From: an uncultured Lachnospiraceae bacterium | GTDB taxonomy: Bacteria > Bacillota > Clostridia > Lachnospirales > Lachnospiraceae | Assembly (NCBI GenBank): GCA_902789665.1 | Contig: CADAOY010000002.1 | Location: forward strand, 1 to 64,000 | Reading direction: 5' to 3' | DNA: 64,000 nt | Shown: one piece after another, positions 25,198 to 34,521 of the stretch | Position numbering within the stretch: position 1 is the first letter of the stretch | How the letters are laid out: every line of letters starts with the position of its first letter | Program-made: the position numbers and the translations under genes | The notes under the pieces: model-generated | Databases searched by the model: none | What the model saw: only the letters and a program-made list of their open reading frames with translations | Told to the model about the DNA's origin: nothing

Positions 25198-26985
25198 ATG
25201 AAGAACAGATGGTGGGTAGTAATCCAATTTATAATGATTATCGCAGCCATGGGCCAGCTTACCATGGCGAGGGGTTCCTATCTGCCTTATCTGGTTTTAT
25301 TTGGCGCAGGGTTAGTGGCTCTGGGCCTTAATTTCTTTATAAGTAACCACAATGCAATTAATGCTATTTTCTTAAAGAAAACCTACGAGAGAAATACGAC
25401 GGTTATTTTTGCCATTCTTATGACAATAATTGTTTTGTGCGCAAATTATAATCTGTATGTAAATCCAAGTGGCAGCGATAATCCGGCAATCAAGGCGCTA
25501 TACGGAATAATCGCATTCCTTAGCCTTGGAATTGGAACCTATTATGCCACATATAATATTTTCAAAATGATTGCCTGTCACATCGGCAGAATCTCCATTT
25601 ATGGTAAAAAAGGCAAAATGAAATCCTGGGAGATTTTCATCTTCTGCATGTTCTCATTTATGGTGGTTTATTCTCTTATCATGACCATGGGAATGTATCC
25701 CGGAATAGTTAATTCTGATGCCACAGATCAGATAACGCAGACCATGACAGGAGTATATTCCAATCATCATCCTTTCTATCATACCCTGATAATAAAGGCA
25801 TGTATGGATATCGCCAATATCATTTCGCCTGCCAATAATATTAATTTTGCAGTTTCGGTTTATTCCTACTTTTCAATATTCTGCATGGCGCTGGCATTTT
25901 CCCTTCTGATAATGACTCTTGTTTCAGTTGGTGTGCCGAGATGGTGCATAGCAATAATTTATGCTTTTTATCTTTTGATGCCATATCATATACTCTTTAG
26001 TTTTGCCATGTGGAAAGATACCCCGTTCGCTGCTTTAGTACTTATCTTTTCCCTTTATTCCTACAGGGTATTTAAGGGTATTGGCAACAGCTGGGTTAAT
26101 TATATTGTGGTGCTTTTATCGGGAACTGGAATGTGCATATTCAGAAGTAATGGAATGGTAGCGTTCCTTTTGTATGGTCTTGTGCTGCTTCTGGTATACA
26201 GATTAAAAGCCAAGAAAATGGTGGCTGTCATTGCGGGAGCATTGTTCCTTAGTATTATATTGAAATTTGTTTCGCTTGGCGCCATGGGAATAGAACAGCC
26301 TGATACAATAGAGCATCTTTCCATTCCTGCTCAGCAGATAGCAAGAGTAATAACCGTAAGTAATGATCTGACATCATCAGAAAGATCAGTTCTTTCTGAA
26401 GTTGTGGATATAGAAAGGGTTCCTGAAACTTATGTAAGTTATACATCTGATCCGATCAAATATCTGGTAAGGGAAAGTGGTAATCAGACAAGAATTAAGG
26501 AATCGGCATTTATTTTTGCCGGCACTTATCTGACTATTGGAATCAGACATCCTTTCCTTTATACCCAGGCTTTAATTGACGAGACTGTGGGCTTTTGGGA
26601 TAGTGGATATCTTGAGTGGAAATATTATTACTCGGAAGTTGCTGAAAACAGCCTTGGAATCAGACAGGTTAGCAAGGTGCCGGGCTTTAATAAAGTAATA
26701 AATGCTTATGCCAATATGTATACACATATTCCTATTCTTAATTTATGCATATGCATAGGCTTTAATTTCTGGCTTTGTCTGGTGGCGCTTTATACCGCAA
26801 TAATTAGAAAAGACAGGGGAGCCATAATGATGAGCATTCCTGTGCTGGCAATTATTGCAACACTACTTGTCTCGACCCCTGTCTATGCAGAATTCAGATA
26901 TATTTATTCAATGTTTACTTGTTTGCCGTTAATTTTGGTGAGTGCGTTCTTCACTATCAGAAAAGAGCCAGGTGGGACGGGGTAA
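25198..26985 (+). CDS. DUF6020-like polytopic membrane protein
   Basis: 595 residues with about 12 membrane helices. The loop YPGIVNSDATDQITQ followed by GVYSNHHPFYHTLIIK, and FAMWKDTPFA, match my memory of the DUF6020 family, which looks like GT-C glycosyltransferases: an acidic loop after an early helix and a His pair. The substrate is unknown; surface glycan or glycoprotein synthesis is likely. The gene starts 14 bases after the regulator. Its stop codon lies next to a GGGACGGGG palindrome arm. Confidence 0.7.
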   Translation: MKNRWWVVIQFIMIIAAMGQLTMARGSYLPYLVLFGAGLVALGLNFFISNHNAINAIFLKKTYERNTTVIFAILMTIIVLCANYNLYVNPSGSDNPAIKALYGIIAFLSLGIGTYYATYNIFKMIACHIGRISIYGKKGKMKSWEIFIFCMFSFMVVYSLIMTMGMYPGIVNSDATDQITQTMTGVYSNHHPFYHTLIIKACMDIANIISPANNINFAVSVYSYFSIFCMALAFSLLIMTLVSVGVPRWCIAIIYAFYLLMPYHILFSFAMWKDTPFAALVLIFSLYSYRVFKGIGNSWVNYIVVLLSGTGMCIFRSNGMVAFLLYGLVLLLVYRLKAKKMVAVIAGALFLSIILKFVSLGAMGIEQPDTIEHLSIPAQQIARVITVSNDLTSSERSVLSEVVDIERVPETYVSYTSDPIKYLVRESGNQTRIKESAFIFAGTYLTIGIRHPFLYTQALIDETVGFWDSGYLEWKYYYSEVAENSLGIRQVSKVPGFNKVINAYANMYTHIPILNLCICIGFNFWLCLVALYTAIIRKDRGAIMMSIPVLAIIATLLVSTPVYAEFRYIYSMFTCLPLILVSAFFTIRKEPGGTG

Positions 26986-27015
26986 AATGCATCTAGGTGC
27001 ACATTCCCCCGTCCC
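26974..27015. repeat. REP-like palindrome with GGGACGGGG arms between convergent genes
   Basis: GGGACGGGG (26974-26982) and CCCCGTCCC (27007-27015) are perfect complements, with a second palindrome TGCA...TGCA in the loop. The left arm is inside the last codons of the DUF6020 gene. The GGGACGG core recurs at 28740, suggesting a dispersed repeat family. It may also end transcription, though it lacks a T tract. Confidence 0.6.
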
Positions 27016-27025
27016 CAATGGCACA

Positions 27026-27280
27026 TTATTTTTCGGACATAACCCCTGAGTAGGCGGTTTTCACGCTAATGCCCGGAAGGGCACCAATCTGGCCGGTTAA
27101 GGCTGATATAACATCCTGAGGAGCATCAATGGCAACGCTGATTATATTGATGCTTTTTTCGCGGTATGGAATCCCCATTCGTCCAATTATATATTCACCG
27201 TACTTGTGCAAAAGGTCATTTAAAGTTGCGGTTGATTCGCTGTTTTCCACGATGATTGCCATTACTGCTACTCTTGTCAT
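27026..27280 (-). CDS. TM1266-type small regulator (iron-only hydrogenase system regulator family)
   Basis: 84 residues: MTRVAVMAIIVENSES, then LLHKYGEYIIGRMGIPYREK and VISALTGQIGALPGISVK. This matches the small ACT/NikR-like proteins annotated as putative iron-only hydrogenase system regulators (TM1266 family). The true function is unproven. It starts immediately after the stop codon of the radical SAM gene (TAAATG), so the two are translationally coupled. No hydrogenase gene is in the window. Confidence 0.75.
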   Translation of the reverse strand: MTRVAVMAIIVENSESTATLNDLLHKYGEYIIGRMGIPYREKSINIISVAIDAPQDVISALTGQIGALPGISVKTAYSGVMSEK

Positions 27281-28003
27281 TTAAATACCTCGTACTTTTG
27301 TATTAATTCCCATGCCTGTAAGCATGTCTGCAAAATCCTGCAATTCATCTTTTGAATAAGCATGAAATACAGTTTCTGATTCATCTATATTATTGGCAAC
27401 TTTATAAAGTATTCTTCCGGATTCCTCGTAACTCTGGAGAAAATACTGTTTTGCGCCTTTAAGCCAGTTGCCGATGGAAACAAAGTCTTCTCTGTCCATA
27501 AGTTCCTTAACAACAGTTGTTCTAAATTCGTATGGCAAATCCCCGTTTATGAGAATTGAAACACTTTCTTCCACAGCCGATGTGTCGTAATTCTCTATTC
27601 CCATGCACTTGCCATAGTTTTCTTTAGAAGACTTAATGTCGATGGCAGCGTAATCAATTAACTTCTCGTCAATCAGTTCTTTAAGAAGGGCAGGATTGGT
27701 GCCATTGGTATCAAGTTTTACATTTAAAGAGCGTTCCTTGATCTTTTTGATAAAATCCTTTAAATCCTTCTGAAGTGTAGGCTCTCCTCCCGTGATGCAC
27801 ACTCCTTCCAAAGAAAAGGCTCTCTTTTTTAAAAATGCAAAGAACTCTTCCTCATCAAGAATCGGCTGACTTCCCGGATATAAAACCAGGTCTGCGTTCT
27901 GACAGTAAGGACAGCGCATATTGCAGTGCCCGGTGAACACAGTACAGGCCACATGTTCCGGATAGTCAAGTAATGTAGTTTTATTAAGTCCATGTATTTC
28001 CAT
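27281..28003 (-). CDS. Radical SAM activating enzyme (NrdG-type, anaerobic ribonucleotide reductase activase family)
   Basis: 240 residues. The SAM cluster motif is CNMRCPYC at about residues 27-34, followed by ITGGEPTLQKD, both standard for glycyl-radical activases. The form resembles the NrdG2 subfamily, annotated as anaerobic ribonucleoside-triphosphate reductase activating protein. The reductase itself is not nearby, so it could activate another glycyl-radical enzyme. No Shine-Dalgarno precedes the ATG and an extended -10 lies only 9 bases before it, so the mRNA may be leaderless. Confidence 0.85.
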   Translation of the reverse strand: MEIHGLNKTTLLDYPEHVACTVFTGHCNMRCPYCQNADLVLYPGSQPILDEEEFFAFLKKRAFSLEGVCITGGEPTLQKDLKDFIKKIKERSLNVKLDTNGTNPALLKELIDEKLIDYAAIDIKSSKENYGKCMGIENYDTSAVEESVSILINGDLPYEFRTTVVKELMDREDFVSIGNWLKGAKQYFLQSYEESGRILYKVANNIDESETVFHAYSKDELQDFADMLTGMGINTKVRGI

Positions 28004-28012
28004 AACATACCA

Positions 28013-28021
28013 ATTATATCA
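28013..28021 (-). promoter_or_regulatory. Extended -10 at the radical SAM gene start
   Basis: On the minus strand TGATATAAT, the same 9 bases as before cca, ends 9 bases before the ATG at 28003. Transcription should start 1-4 bases from the ATG. Confidence 0.55.
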
Positions 28022-28130
28022 CATTTTCCGTGCAGGCAAATACATAAAAAATGGTTTGTTTTTTTTGGTGTTTGTTGTATACTAATAGGGCGAGGTTAAA
28101 TTCGTAAATGTAATAACGGGGGTGTGTAAT

Positions 28131-28715
28131 ATGGCGGATATGAAACAGGTCATGCTGGATGAGGTTCGTAAGAATTCCCGAATCCAGACATCATATGTTG
28201 CAGAGACTGAAGAATTAATTGACACAGGACTTGCCAAGAATGAAGATAACATAATGGCAGCAGCTCTTGCTTATCTTGATGAAAAAGGATACAGAAGAAG
28301 AGCAGACAATGTTGAAATGGCCAAGCAGATGATAATGGAAGTATCTGAAGGCTATGATACAGTTATAGTAAAGAAACGTAAGATTGAGGAGACGGATCTT
28401 TTTGAAAAGGCCTCAATAAACGAACTCAGGGATGCAATTAATGTATCAATACTTGATACAGTTACATCACTTGATAATAAGCTGGACAGAATTGTAAATA
28501 AGGCTTTTGAATACAGGGTTGAAGAGCTGACAACAATTCTTACCGAGAAGGACAGACCTCATGGTCATCTGGCCGGTGACTTCGAGAGCTTCGAAGAACT
28601 TCTTAACAGATATGGTTCAGCTGGTTGGGAACTGGATAAGATTTACAGAGAACCTAAGGTAAGTTCAGTAGTTCCTCATACATTTATTGTATTCAGAAGA
28701 GAGATTATGAATTAG
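28131..28715 (+). CDS. Conserved-looking protein with DUF4177-like C terminus
   Basis: 194 residues. The last ~60 (FEYRVEELTTIL, then ELLNRYGSAGWELDKIYRE and FIVFRRE) have the pattern of the small DUF4177 domain (YxV..L, a leucine-rich middle, GWEL, then FKR). The N-terminal ~125 are mostly charged helices. No signal or membrane segment. The GTG at 28122 overlaps the GGGGG site, so ATG 28131 is chosen. Function unknown. It stands alone between a divergent radical SAM gene and tadA. Confidence 0.65.
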   Translation: MADMKQVMLDEVRKNSRIQTSYVAETEELIDTGLAKNEDNIMAAALAYLDEKGYRRRADNVEMAKQMIMEVSEGYDTVIVKKRKIEETDLFEKASINELRDAINVSILDTVTSLDNKLDRIVNKAFEYRVEELTTILTEKDRPHGHLAGDFESFEELLNRYGSAGWELDKIYREPKVSSVVPHTFIVFRREIMN

Positions 28716-28738
28716 TTTTAAGATATTAGGAGATTAAC

Positions 28739-28766
28739 AGGGGACGGTTTATTGCCGGCCCCTTTT
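28739..28766. terminator. GGGGACGG hairpin with T4, directly before tadA
   Basis: AGGGG-A-CGG (28739-28747) pairs with CCG-G-CCCCT (28755-28763), loop TTTATTG, then TTTT. It can end the preceding transcript. It shares GGGACGG with the palindrome at 26974. It ends only 8 bases before the tadA ATG, leaving no room for a separate promoter or ribosome-binding site. Confidence 0.65.
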
Positions 28767-28773
28767 GCGTCAA

Positions 28774-29247
28774 ATGAAAAGATTAACTGATGATGAAAAA
28801 TTCATGAAGGAGGCCATAAAGCAGGCGAAGAAAGCCTATGCTTTAGGGGAAGTGCCAATTGGTTGCGTCATAGTATACGAGGGCAAAATCATCGCCAGGG
28901 CATACAATCGCCGAATTACAGATAAGTCGGCGCTGTCACATGCTGAGATACTGGCAATCAAGAAAGCATCCAAAGTGATAGAAGACTGGAGGCTTGAAGG
29001 CTGTACTTTGTATGTAACTTTAGAACCGTGCCAGATGTGCGCAGGCGCCATAGTTCAGGCGCGTATTCCAAAAGTTGTAATGGCCTGTGATAATCCGAAG
29101 GCGGGATGTGCAGGGTCCATAATAGATATGTTCCATGTGGATAAATTCAATCATCAGGTAGAAGTGGTAAAAGATGTTTGCCATGACGAATGCAGTAGCA
29201 TGCTGACTAATTTTTTTAAGGAGTTAAGAAATCGCAATGACAGGTAG
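28774..29247 (+). CDS. tadA: tRNA adenosine(34) deaminase
   Basis: 157 residues. It converts A34 to inosine in tRNA-Arg(ACG). The zinc site is HAEILAI (His and catalytic Glu) with EPCQMCAGAI (two Cys), and the substrate loop ARIPKVVMACDNPKAG is typical of TadA rather than other deaminases. The frame opens at TTG 28765, but ATG 28774 gives the normal N terminus. There is no Shine-Dalgarno, and a stable hairpin lies just upstream; this may limit translation. It overlaps the next gene by 11 bases. Confidence 0.9.
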   Translation: MKRLTDDEKFMKEAIKQAKKAYALGEVPIGCVIVYEGKIIARAYNRRITDKSALSHAEILAIKKASKVIEDWRLEGCTLYVTLEPCQMCAGAIVQARIPKVVMACDNPKAGCAGSIIDMFHVDKFNHQVEVVKDVCHDECSSMLTNFFKELRNRNDR

Positions 29248-30814
29248 TAAAAATAGTGAAAATAAAGGATTCTGGTTTTACTTTTACAATATTGTATTTA
29301 AATATGGCATCTGGATTTTTGCCGCAGTTGTAGTGCTCCTTAATTTAAGTCTTATATGGGATTGCGTTGTGTGGGGCGATGAGGCTTTCAGTATCAATAC
29401 TGTAAGGGATACTGATTTAGCAGGTATATACCAGAGAGTTTTATACTGGGATAACCACCCGATACTTTATTATATTTACATTAAACTCTGGGCATTGCTT
29501 CTTGGAAACAGAGTCTGGGTTTATCACCTGGCTTCAGTTGTGCCATTTGCAGGAGGCGTAATACTTGCATTAACAAAATACAGAAAAAGACTTGGCAGTA
29601 TTCCGGTATTTTTCTTTATAACATTTACAGGTCTTTCAGCAGTATGCGCTGAATATAATCAGGAAATCAGAATGTATTCCCTGGCTTTCTTCTTTATCAT
29701 GTGGGAGGCTTTCACAGCTTATGACATTATTAAGTCAGAAAAGATTGGCATATTTAACTGGATAGCCTTAACGCTTTTAGCTGTACTTGCGGCATATACT
29801 CATTATTATGGCGCAGTAACGGGAGGACTGTTAATATTTGTAACATCCCTTGTTTATTACATAATGCATAAGAAACTTACCTTTCTTTATGGAATCGGCT
29901 GCATTATAGGATATTTTGTTCTCTACTGGCCATGGCTTAATGTGCTTCGCCATCAGTCCAGCGGAGTTGTAACAACCTGGTGGATGGAAGCACCTGATCC
30001 ATTTAATGAAGCGCTTAAGTTTATATTTGGCGGAAAGCATATGCTTCCGGTACTTGGAACATTTGCTTTAGTGGCAACAGTTTTCCTTTTATTATTCAAA
30101 ATGGAAAAAGGGAAACTTGTAATACGATTCAAGGCTGAGAATAAGAAATTAGACAAAGATTTAATTGCTCTTATTGTTTGCTGGATAACTTTGATTTTAT
30201 TCTTCACATTTGCCTATGGTGTAAGTTATCTTATAAGACCGCTCTTTACCTGCAGATATTCATATCCGGCGGTTCCACTGGTGGTTATGATTGTTATGCT
30301 TTGCATTAAAGGTCTGGTTAACATGGCTATGACAGATGAGAAAGAAATGAGCGAGGCAGATAAAGAGAAAAATGTGGTTAAAACCACATTTGGCAAAATC
30401 ACCATCTCCATCATAATGGCAGTTGGATTTATGGTTCTTGCCATAGGACTCTTTGATTTCAGATACTACAGAAGCGTTTGCAAAACAGAGAATCTGTTTA
30501 CAAATATAACTCTTGATACAATAGGTCAGCCTTCGAAAGGTGCCATTATGTGTGCAACGGATGTTCAGCATCTGGCATGGACTGTGCTTTCGTTTTATTA
30601 TCCTGATAACGAAGTTAAGGATGATACGGCAGTTAATATCGCTTCAGAGGCTGATGCAAACGGAACCGGACTTAATGAAATCTGGTATTTTACCGGAAGA
30701 GAAATAGAAGATGCCGAGACTGAATATATGGAAAGTCTTGGCTATACAGAAGAGGCATACCCGGGAATGTGGGTTGGAAAATACGGATGTAATATTTATC
30801 ATTACTGGAGATAA
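29237..30814 (+). CDS. Polytopic membrane protein, GT39-like glycosyltransferase
   Basis: 525 residues with about 10-11 membrane helices. [16 protein letters not shown] just after helix 1 carries the Asp-Glu pair typical of GT39/ArnT-type (PMT family) transferases, and [14 protein letters not shown] follows in the expected place. Such enzymes use polyprenyl-phosphate sugars on the outer face of the membrane. A short soluble C-terminal domain follows the last helix. The gene begins inside tadA (11-base overlap) and ends 2 bases before the copper ATPase. Confidence 0.78.
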   Translation: MTGSKNSENKGFWFYFYNIVFKYGIWIFAAVVVLLNLSLIWDCVVWGDEAFSINTVRDTDLAGIYQRVLYWDNHPILYYIYIKLWALLLGNRVWVYHLASVVPFAGGVILALTKYRKRLGSIPVFFFITFTGLSAVCAEYNQEIRMYSLAFFFIMWEAFTAYDIIKSEKIGIFNWIALTLLAVLAAYTHYYGAVTGGLLIFVTSLVYYIMHKKLTFLYGIGCIIGYFVLYWPWLNVLRHQSSGVVTTWWMEAPDPFNEALKFIFGGKHMLPVLGTFALVATVFLLLFKMEKGKLVIRFKAENKKLDKDLIALIVCWITLILFFTFAYGVSYLIRPLFTCRYSYPAVPLVVMIVMLCIKGLVNMAMTDEKEMSEADKEKNVVKTTFGKITISIIMAVGFMVLAIGLFDFRYYRSVCKTENLFTNITLDTIGQPSKGAIMCATDVQHLAWTVLSFYYPDNEVKDDTAVNIASEADANGTGLNEIWYFTGREIEDAETEYMESLGYTEEAYPGMWVGKYGCNIYHYWR

Positions 30815-30816
30815 AA

Positions 30817-33375
30817 ATGAAACAATATACTGTCACGGGTATGAGCTGCGCTGCCTGCCAGGCCAGAGTTGAAAAGGCTGTTGGCAGGGTTGAAGGCGTT
30901 GAGTCGTGCTCGGTGTCATTACTTACCAATTCAATGGGTGTTGAAGGTGATGTATCTGAGGAGGCTGTTATTAAGGCTGTTGAAGATGCAGGATACGGTG
31001 CATCCCTTAGGGAAGATTCGAAGGAAAATGCCCGAATCTCTGATAGAATCAATGCCGAGAAAAAGGCGCTTGAAGATACAACAACTCCCAAACTTCTTTT
31101 AAGACTGCTGATATCGCTGGTCTTTCTTTTGGTGCTCATGTATTTTTCCATGGGACATATGATGTTTAATGCGCCGCTTCCAAAAGTTTTGTCAGGTAAT
31201 CATGTATACCTTGGAATAATACAGATGATTCTTGCGTTCATTATTATGATAATTAACGGAAGATTCTTTATAAGCGGTTTTAAATCTTTATTTCATTTTT
31301 CACCTAACATGGATTCATTGATAGCCCTTGGTTCATCGGCTTCATTTATATACAGCGTGGCCATGCTGATTAAGATGTATCTTGCCCAAAAGGCAGGTGG
31401 TATGGAGGCTGCCATGCCATATATGAATGAATTATATTTTGAATCAGCTGCAATGATTCTTGTATTCATTACTGTGGGCAAAATGCTCGAATCCTACTCA
31501 AAGGGAAGAACCACCGATGCTTTGAAAAGTTTAATAGATCTGGCTCCTAAGACGGCTCTTTTAATAAAAGGCGATGAGGAAGTAGAAGTTCCTGTTGATG
31601 AAGTTTTAGTTGGAGATATTTTTGTTGTAAGACCGGGAAACAGTATCCCTGTTGACGGCATTGTCATATCAGGAAACAGCGCAGTTGATGAGTCCTGCCT
31701 TACAGGTGAAAGCATTCCTGTGGATAAGGCGCCTGGAGATAAGGTATCATCGGCAACAATTAATAAATCAGGATATATGAGATGCAAGGCACTTAAAGTT
31801 GGAGAAGATACATCCTATGCCAAAATCATCCAGATGGTAAGTGAAGCGTCGGCATCCAAAGCGCCTATCGCAGCACTGGCTGACAGAATTTCTCTTTTCT
31901 TTGTGCCGGCTGTAATAATAATCGCCATAATAACCTGGCTTATATGGCTTATATCAGGGGCGGGTTTTGGATATGCATTATCAAGAGGCATATGTGTTTT
32001 GGTAGTCAGTTGTCCTTGTGCACTTGGACTTGCAACCCCGGTTGCCATTATGGTTGGAAATGGAGTTGGAGCGAGAAAGGGAATACTTTTTAAAAATGCC
32101 AAGGCCCTTCAGATAACCGGTAATGCGACAACTGTAATTCTTGATAAGACAGGAACCATAACCAATGGAACGCCTTCCGTGACGGATATTTATCCAAATA
32201 ACAGAATAAGTGAAGATGAACTTTTGGAATATGCCTACTCCATCGAATCAAGAAGTGAGCATCCTATATCAAAGGCTATTGCCGAGGCTGGAAGGCAGAG
32301 AAATCTTGCAGTGTCCAAAGGACTGACAGTTTTCGAGGCAGTTCCGGGTAAAGGAATCCGTGCGATAATAGATAAAAAAGAAATCAGAGGCGGAAACTAT
32401 CCGTACATCAGCTCATTTGTGGATATCGATAATTATTCCCTTAATGAAGCAGAAAGGCTTTCAAAAGAAGGAAAGACCGTAGTTTATTTTGGTCTTGATA
32501 AACAGTATCTTGGCTTTATAGCAGTGGCCGACACAATTAAGGATACATCTGCCGAAGCCATGACGCAGCTTAAAAATATGGGCATTAATACTGTTATGCT
32601 TACCGGTGATAATAAAAACAGCGCCGAGGCCATGGCCAAAATTGCCGGAATAGAAGATACAATCGCTGAAGTTCTGCCGGATGGAAAGAAGGCAGTAATC
32701 GACAGATATAAGGCTAACGGCATGACAATAATGGTCGGTGATGGAATTAATGATGCACCTGCTCTTATGTCTGCAGACATTGGTATTGCAGTAGGAAGCG
32801 GAACTGACGTATCAATTGATGCGGCCGAGGTTGTACTTATGAAGAGTAATCTCTTAGATGTCCCTGCAGCAATCAGATTATCAAGAAGAACATATATGAT
32901 AATTGCAGAGAATCTTTTCTGGGCATTATTTTATAATGTGCTTTTGATTCCTGTTGCGATGGGCGCATATGCCAGGTTAGGCATAGTTATGAGCCCGATG
33001 CTTGGAGCAGCAGCCATGAGCCTTTCAAGTATCTGTGTGGTAACAAATGCTTTAAGACTTAATCTGTTTAATATATATAATTCAAAATATGACATAAAGA
33101 GAAGAAGAAAAGTAAAACCTGATTTGAAAACAGTTATAAATCCGGAAATAAGGGAGGAAAATAAAATGGAAAAAACCATCAGAATCGAAGGTATGATGTG
33201 TGAGCACTGTGAGGCTACAGTTAAGAAAACTTTGGAGAAAATCGACGGAGTAACTGAGGCGAAGGTAAGTCATACAGATGGAACAGCAATTGTATCATTA
33301 AGTGCGGACGTGGCTGATGATGTATTAAAGGCAGCAGTTGAAGATAAAGATTACACAGTTACTGGTATTGAGTGA
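30817..33375 (+). CDS. copA: Copper-translocating P-type ATPase with HMA domains at both ends
   Basis: 852 residues. An N-terminal metal-binding domain ([13 protein letters not shown]) precedes eight membrane helices. The ion-channel motif is [11 protein letters not shown], the phosphorylation site DKTGTIT, and the hinge [12 protein letters not shown] in SRSEHPIS marks the P1B type. It would export Cu(I). Unusually, a second HMA domain ([13 protein letters not shown]) is joined in frame at the C terminus, residues ~784-852. Inside the gene a strong Shine-Dalgarno and ATG precede that domain. Total length exceeds a typical ~740-residue CopA by about one HMA domain plus linker. Confidence 0.93.
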   Translation: MKQYTVTGMSCAACQARVEKAVGRVEGVESCSVSLLTNSMGVEGDVSEEAVIKAVEDAGYGASLREDSKENARISDRINAEKKALEDTTTPKLLLRLLISLVFLLVLMYFSMGHMMFNAPLPKVLSGNHVYLGIIQMILAFIIMIINGRFFISGFKSLFHFSPNMDSLIALGSSASFIYSVAMLIKMYLAQKAGGMEAAMPYMNELYFESAAMILVFITVGKMLESYSKGRTTDALKSLIDLAPKTALLIKGDEEVEVPVDEVLVGDIFVVRPGNSIPVDGIVISGNSAVDESCLTGESIPVDKAPGDKVSSATINKSGYMRCKALKVGEDTSYAKIIQMVSEASASKAPIAALADRISLFFVPAVIIIAIITWLIWLISGAGFGYALSRGICVLVVSCPCALGLATPVAIMVGNGVGARKGILFKNAKALQITGNATTVILDKTGTITNGTPSVTDIYPNNRISEDELLEYAYSIESRSEHPISKAIAEAGRQRNLAVSKGLTVFEAVPGKGIRAIIDKKEIRGGNYPYISSFVDIDNYSLNEAERLSKEGKTVVYFGLDKQYLGFIAVADTIKDTSAEAMTQLKNMGINTVMLTGDNKNSAEAMAKIAGIEDTIAEVLPDGKKAVIDRYKANGMTIMVGDGINDAPALMSADIGIAVGSGTDVSIDAAEVVLMKSNLLDVPAAIRLSRRTYMIIAENLFWALFYNVLLIPVAMGAYARLGIVMSPMLGAAAMSLSSICVVTNALRLNLFNIYNSKYDIKRRRKVKPDLKTVINPEIREENKMEKTIRIEGMMCEHCEATVKKTLEKIDGVTEAKVSHTDGTAIVSLSADVADDVLKAAVEDKDYTVTGIE
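33166..33375 (+). CDS. Possible internal start producing a free CopZ-like chaperone
   Basis: AGGGAGGA (33151-33158) lies 7 bases before ATG 33166, in frame with copA. Translation from here would give a 69-residue single HMA domain: [20 protein letters not shown], then [12 protein letters not shown]. This is exactly the size of CopZ, the cytoplasmic copper chaperone that usually follows copA as its own gene. The site looks like the fossil or working start of a separate gene that lost the upstream stop codon. Whether both products are made is not known. Confidence 0.6.
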   Translation: MEKTIRIEGMMCEHCEATVKKTLEKIDGVTEAKVSHTDGTAIVSLSADVADDVLKAAVEDKDYTVTGIE

Positions 33376-33618
33376 TGGCATCCCCGGTTGACACTCCGGG
33401 GCAATAAATGATAGACTATGACTTGCGGGTAATGTAAACCCCAAAGCTTATCAATAGCGAAAAAAGGATGAATAACTCCCCGGCTCGGGTCTTATGCGGC
33501 GGAGGCCTATGAACCGTGTCAGGTTGGGAACAAAGCAGCACTAAGTAGATACTTCCGGGTGATGTAAGGGTTCCTGAGTCGGGAAGTTAGGCATCCTTAC
33601 GTTATTGGTAGGCTTATT
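33376..33618 (+). ncRNA. ffs: Signal recognition particle RNA (large Firmicute type)
   Basis: The Ffh-binding hairpin is clear: TGAACCGTGTCAGG (33509-33522) then TTGGGAACAAAGCAGCAC (33523-33540), with the GGAA tetraloop and the AGCAGC asymmetric loop. The 5' part (CCCCGG...CCGGGG near 33385-33405) and the 3' part (TTAGGCATCC, then a T run at 33617) fit an Alu domain of the ~240-base Bacillus/Clostridium type. The tetraloop is closed by UG/CA pairs rather than CC/GG. Ends are approximate. It lies between copA and pgeF. Confidence 0.85.
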
Positions 33619-33635
33619 TTTTTGGAGGATAAGAA

Positions 33636-34445
33636 ATGAATTCCAATTACAAGAATGAAGTTTTATATTATACATTCCCAAACTGGGAAAACAGTGACTA
33701 CATGATTCATGGTTTTTCATCCAGGGAGTGCGGCGTATCAACAGGCTATTATTCATCTCTTAATTTAGGTCTTAAGACCGGAGATGATATGGATAATATT
33801 AAGGCTAATTATGAGATTTTCTTTAAGACACTGGGCCTTGATATTAATTCCATTGTAATACCGGAACTGGCTCACGGTAATGATATTGGAAATGTTACTC
33901 AAAAAGACGCCGGCTCGGGACTTCTTACCCCATATGTTTATCTCGAAACAGATGGCCTTCTGACTAATGAAAAAGGTGTATCTTTGGTGGCAACTTTCGC
34001 AGACTGCGTGCCGGTATTTTTCACAGATCCTGTTAAAAAAGTTGTAGGAATTGCTCACTGCGGCTGGAGGGGCTGTGCCAACGGCCTTGCCGGAAAAATG
34101 GTGGACAGAATGATATCTGATTACGGATGTGACGTAAAGGATATTGAGGTTGGCATCGGACCGTCCATCGGAATGTGCTGCTTTGAGGTTGATATTGACG
34201 TATTCATGGAATTTGTGGAGCTGCCGTTTCTGACTGAAGGCTGGTATTTTGAAAATGATGATGAGACAAAATATAATATTGATCTTTGGCGCGTGCTTCA
34301 CGACAACCTGATTTATAAAGGAGTATCCGAGGACAAAATCACCATCTCCGGACTCTGCACCTGCTGTAACAATGATATTTTCTTCTCGCATAGATTTACC
34401 AAAGGAAAAAGAGGAACCATGGCCGGAGTCATTGCTCTTATTTAA
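33636..34445 (+). CDS. pgeF: Peptidoglycan editing factor PgeF / laccase-domain purine nucleoside phosphorylase
   Basis: 269 residues. The YfiH/DUF152 fold has a Cys/His zinc site: FADCVPVFF, AHCGWRGCANGLA and IGPSIGMCCFEVD are all present. Members remove L-Ser mistakes from peptidoglycan precursors in E. coli, and purified homologues act as purine nucleoside phosphorylases; which applies here is open. A GGAGG ribosome-binding site lies 8 bases ahead, just beyond the SRP RNA terminator. Confidence 0.88.
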   Translation: MNSNYKNEVLYYTFPNWENSDYMIHGFSSRECGVSTGYYSSLNLGLKTGDDMDNIKANYEIFFKTLGLDINSIVIPELAHGNDIGNVTQKDAGSGLLTPYVYLETDGLLTNEKGVSLVATFADCVPVFFTDPVKKVVGIAHCGWRGCANGLAGKMVDRMISDYGCDVKDIEVGIGPSIGMCCFEVDIDVFMEFVELPFLTEGWYFENDDETKYNIDLWRVLHDNLIYKGVSEDKITISGLCTCCNNDIFFSHRFTKGKRGTMAGVIALI

Positions 34446-34460
34446 TAAATGGTTTATAAT
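34432..34460 (+). promoter_or_regulatory. Promoter of the clostripain-family gene
   Basis: TTGCTC (34432-34437) and TATAAT (34455-34460), 17 bases apart, overlapping the end of pgeF; 5' leader of about 55 bases. Confidence 0.6.
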
Positions 34461-34521
34461 GTTAAATAAGGGAAAAGGCCGTTTTAAGAACTGCTTTATT
34501 TATTGAGAAAAGAGGAATGAG

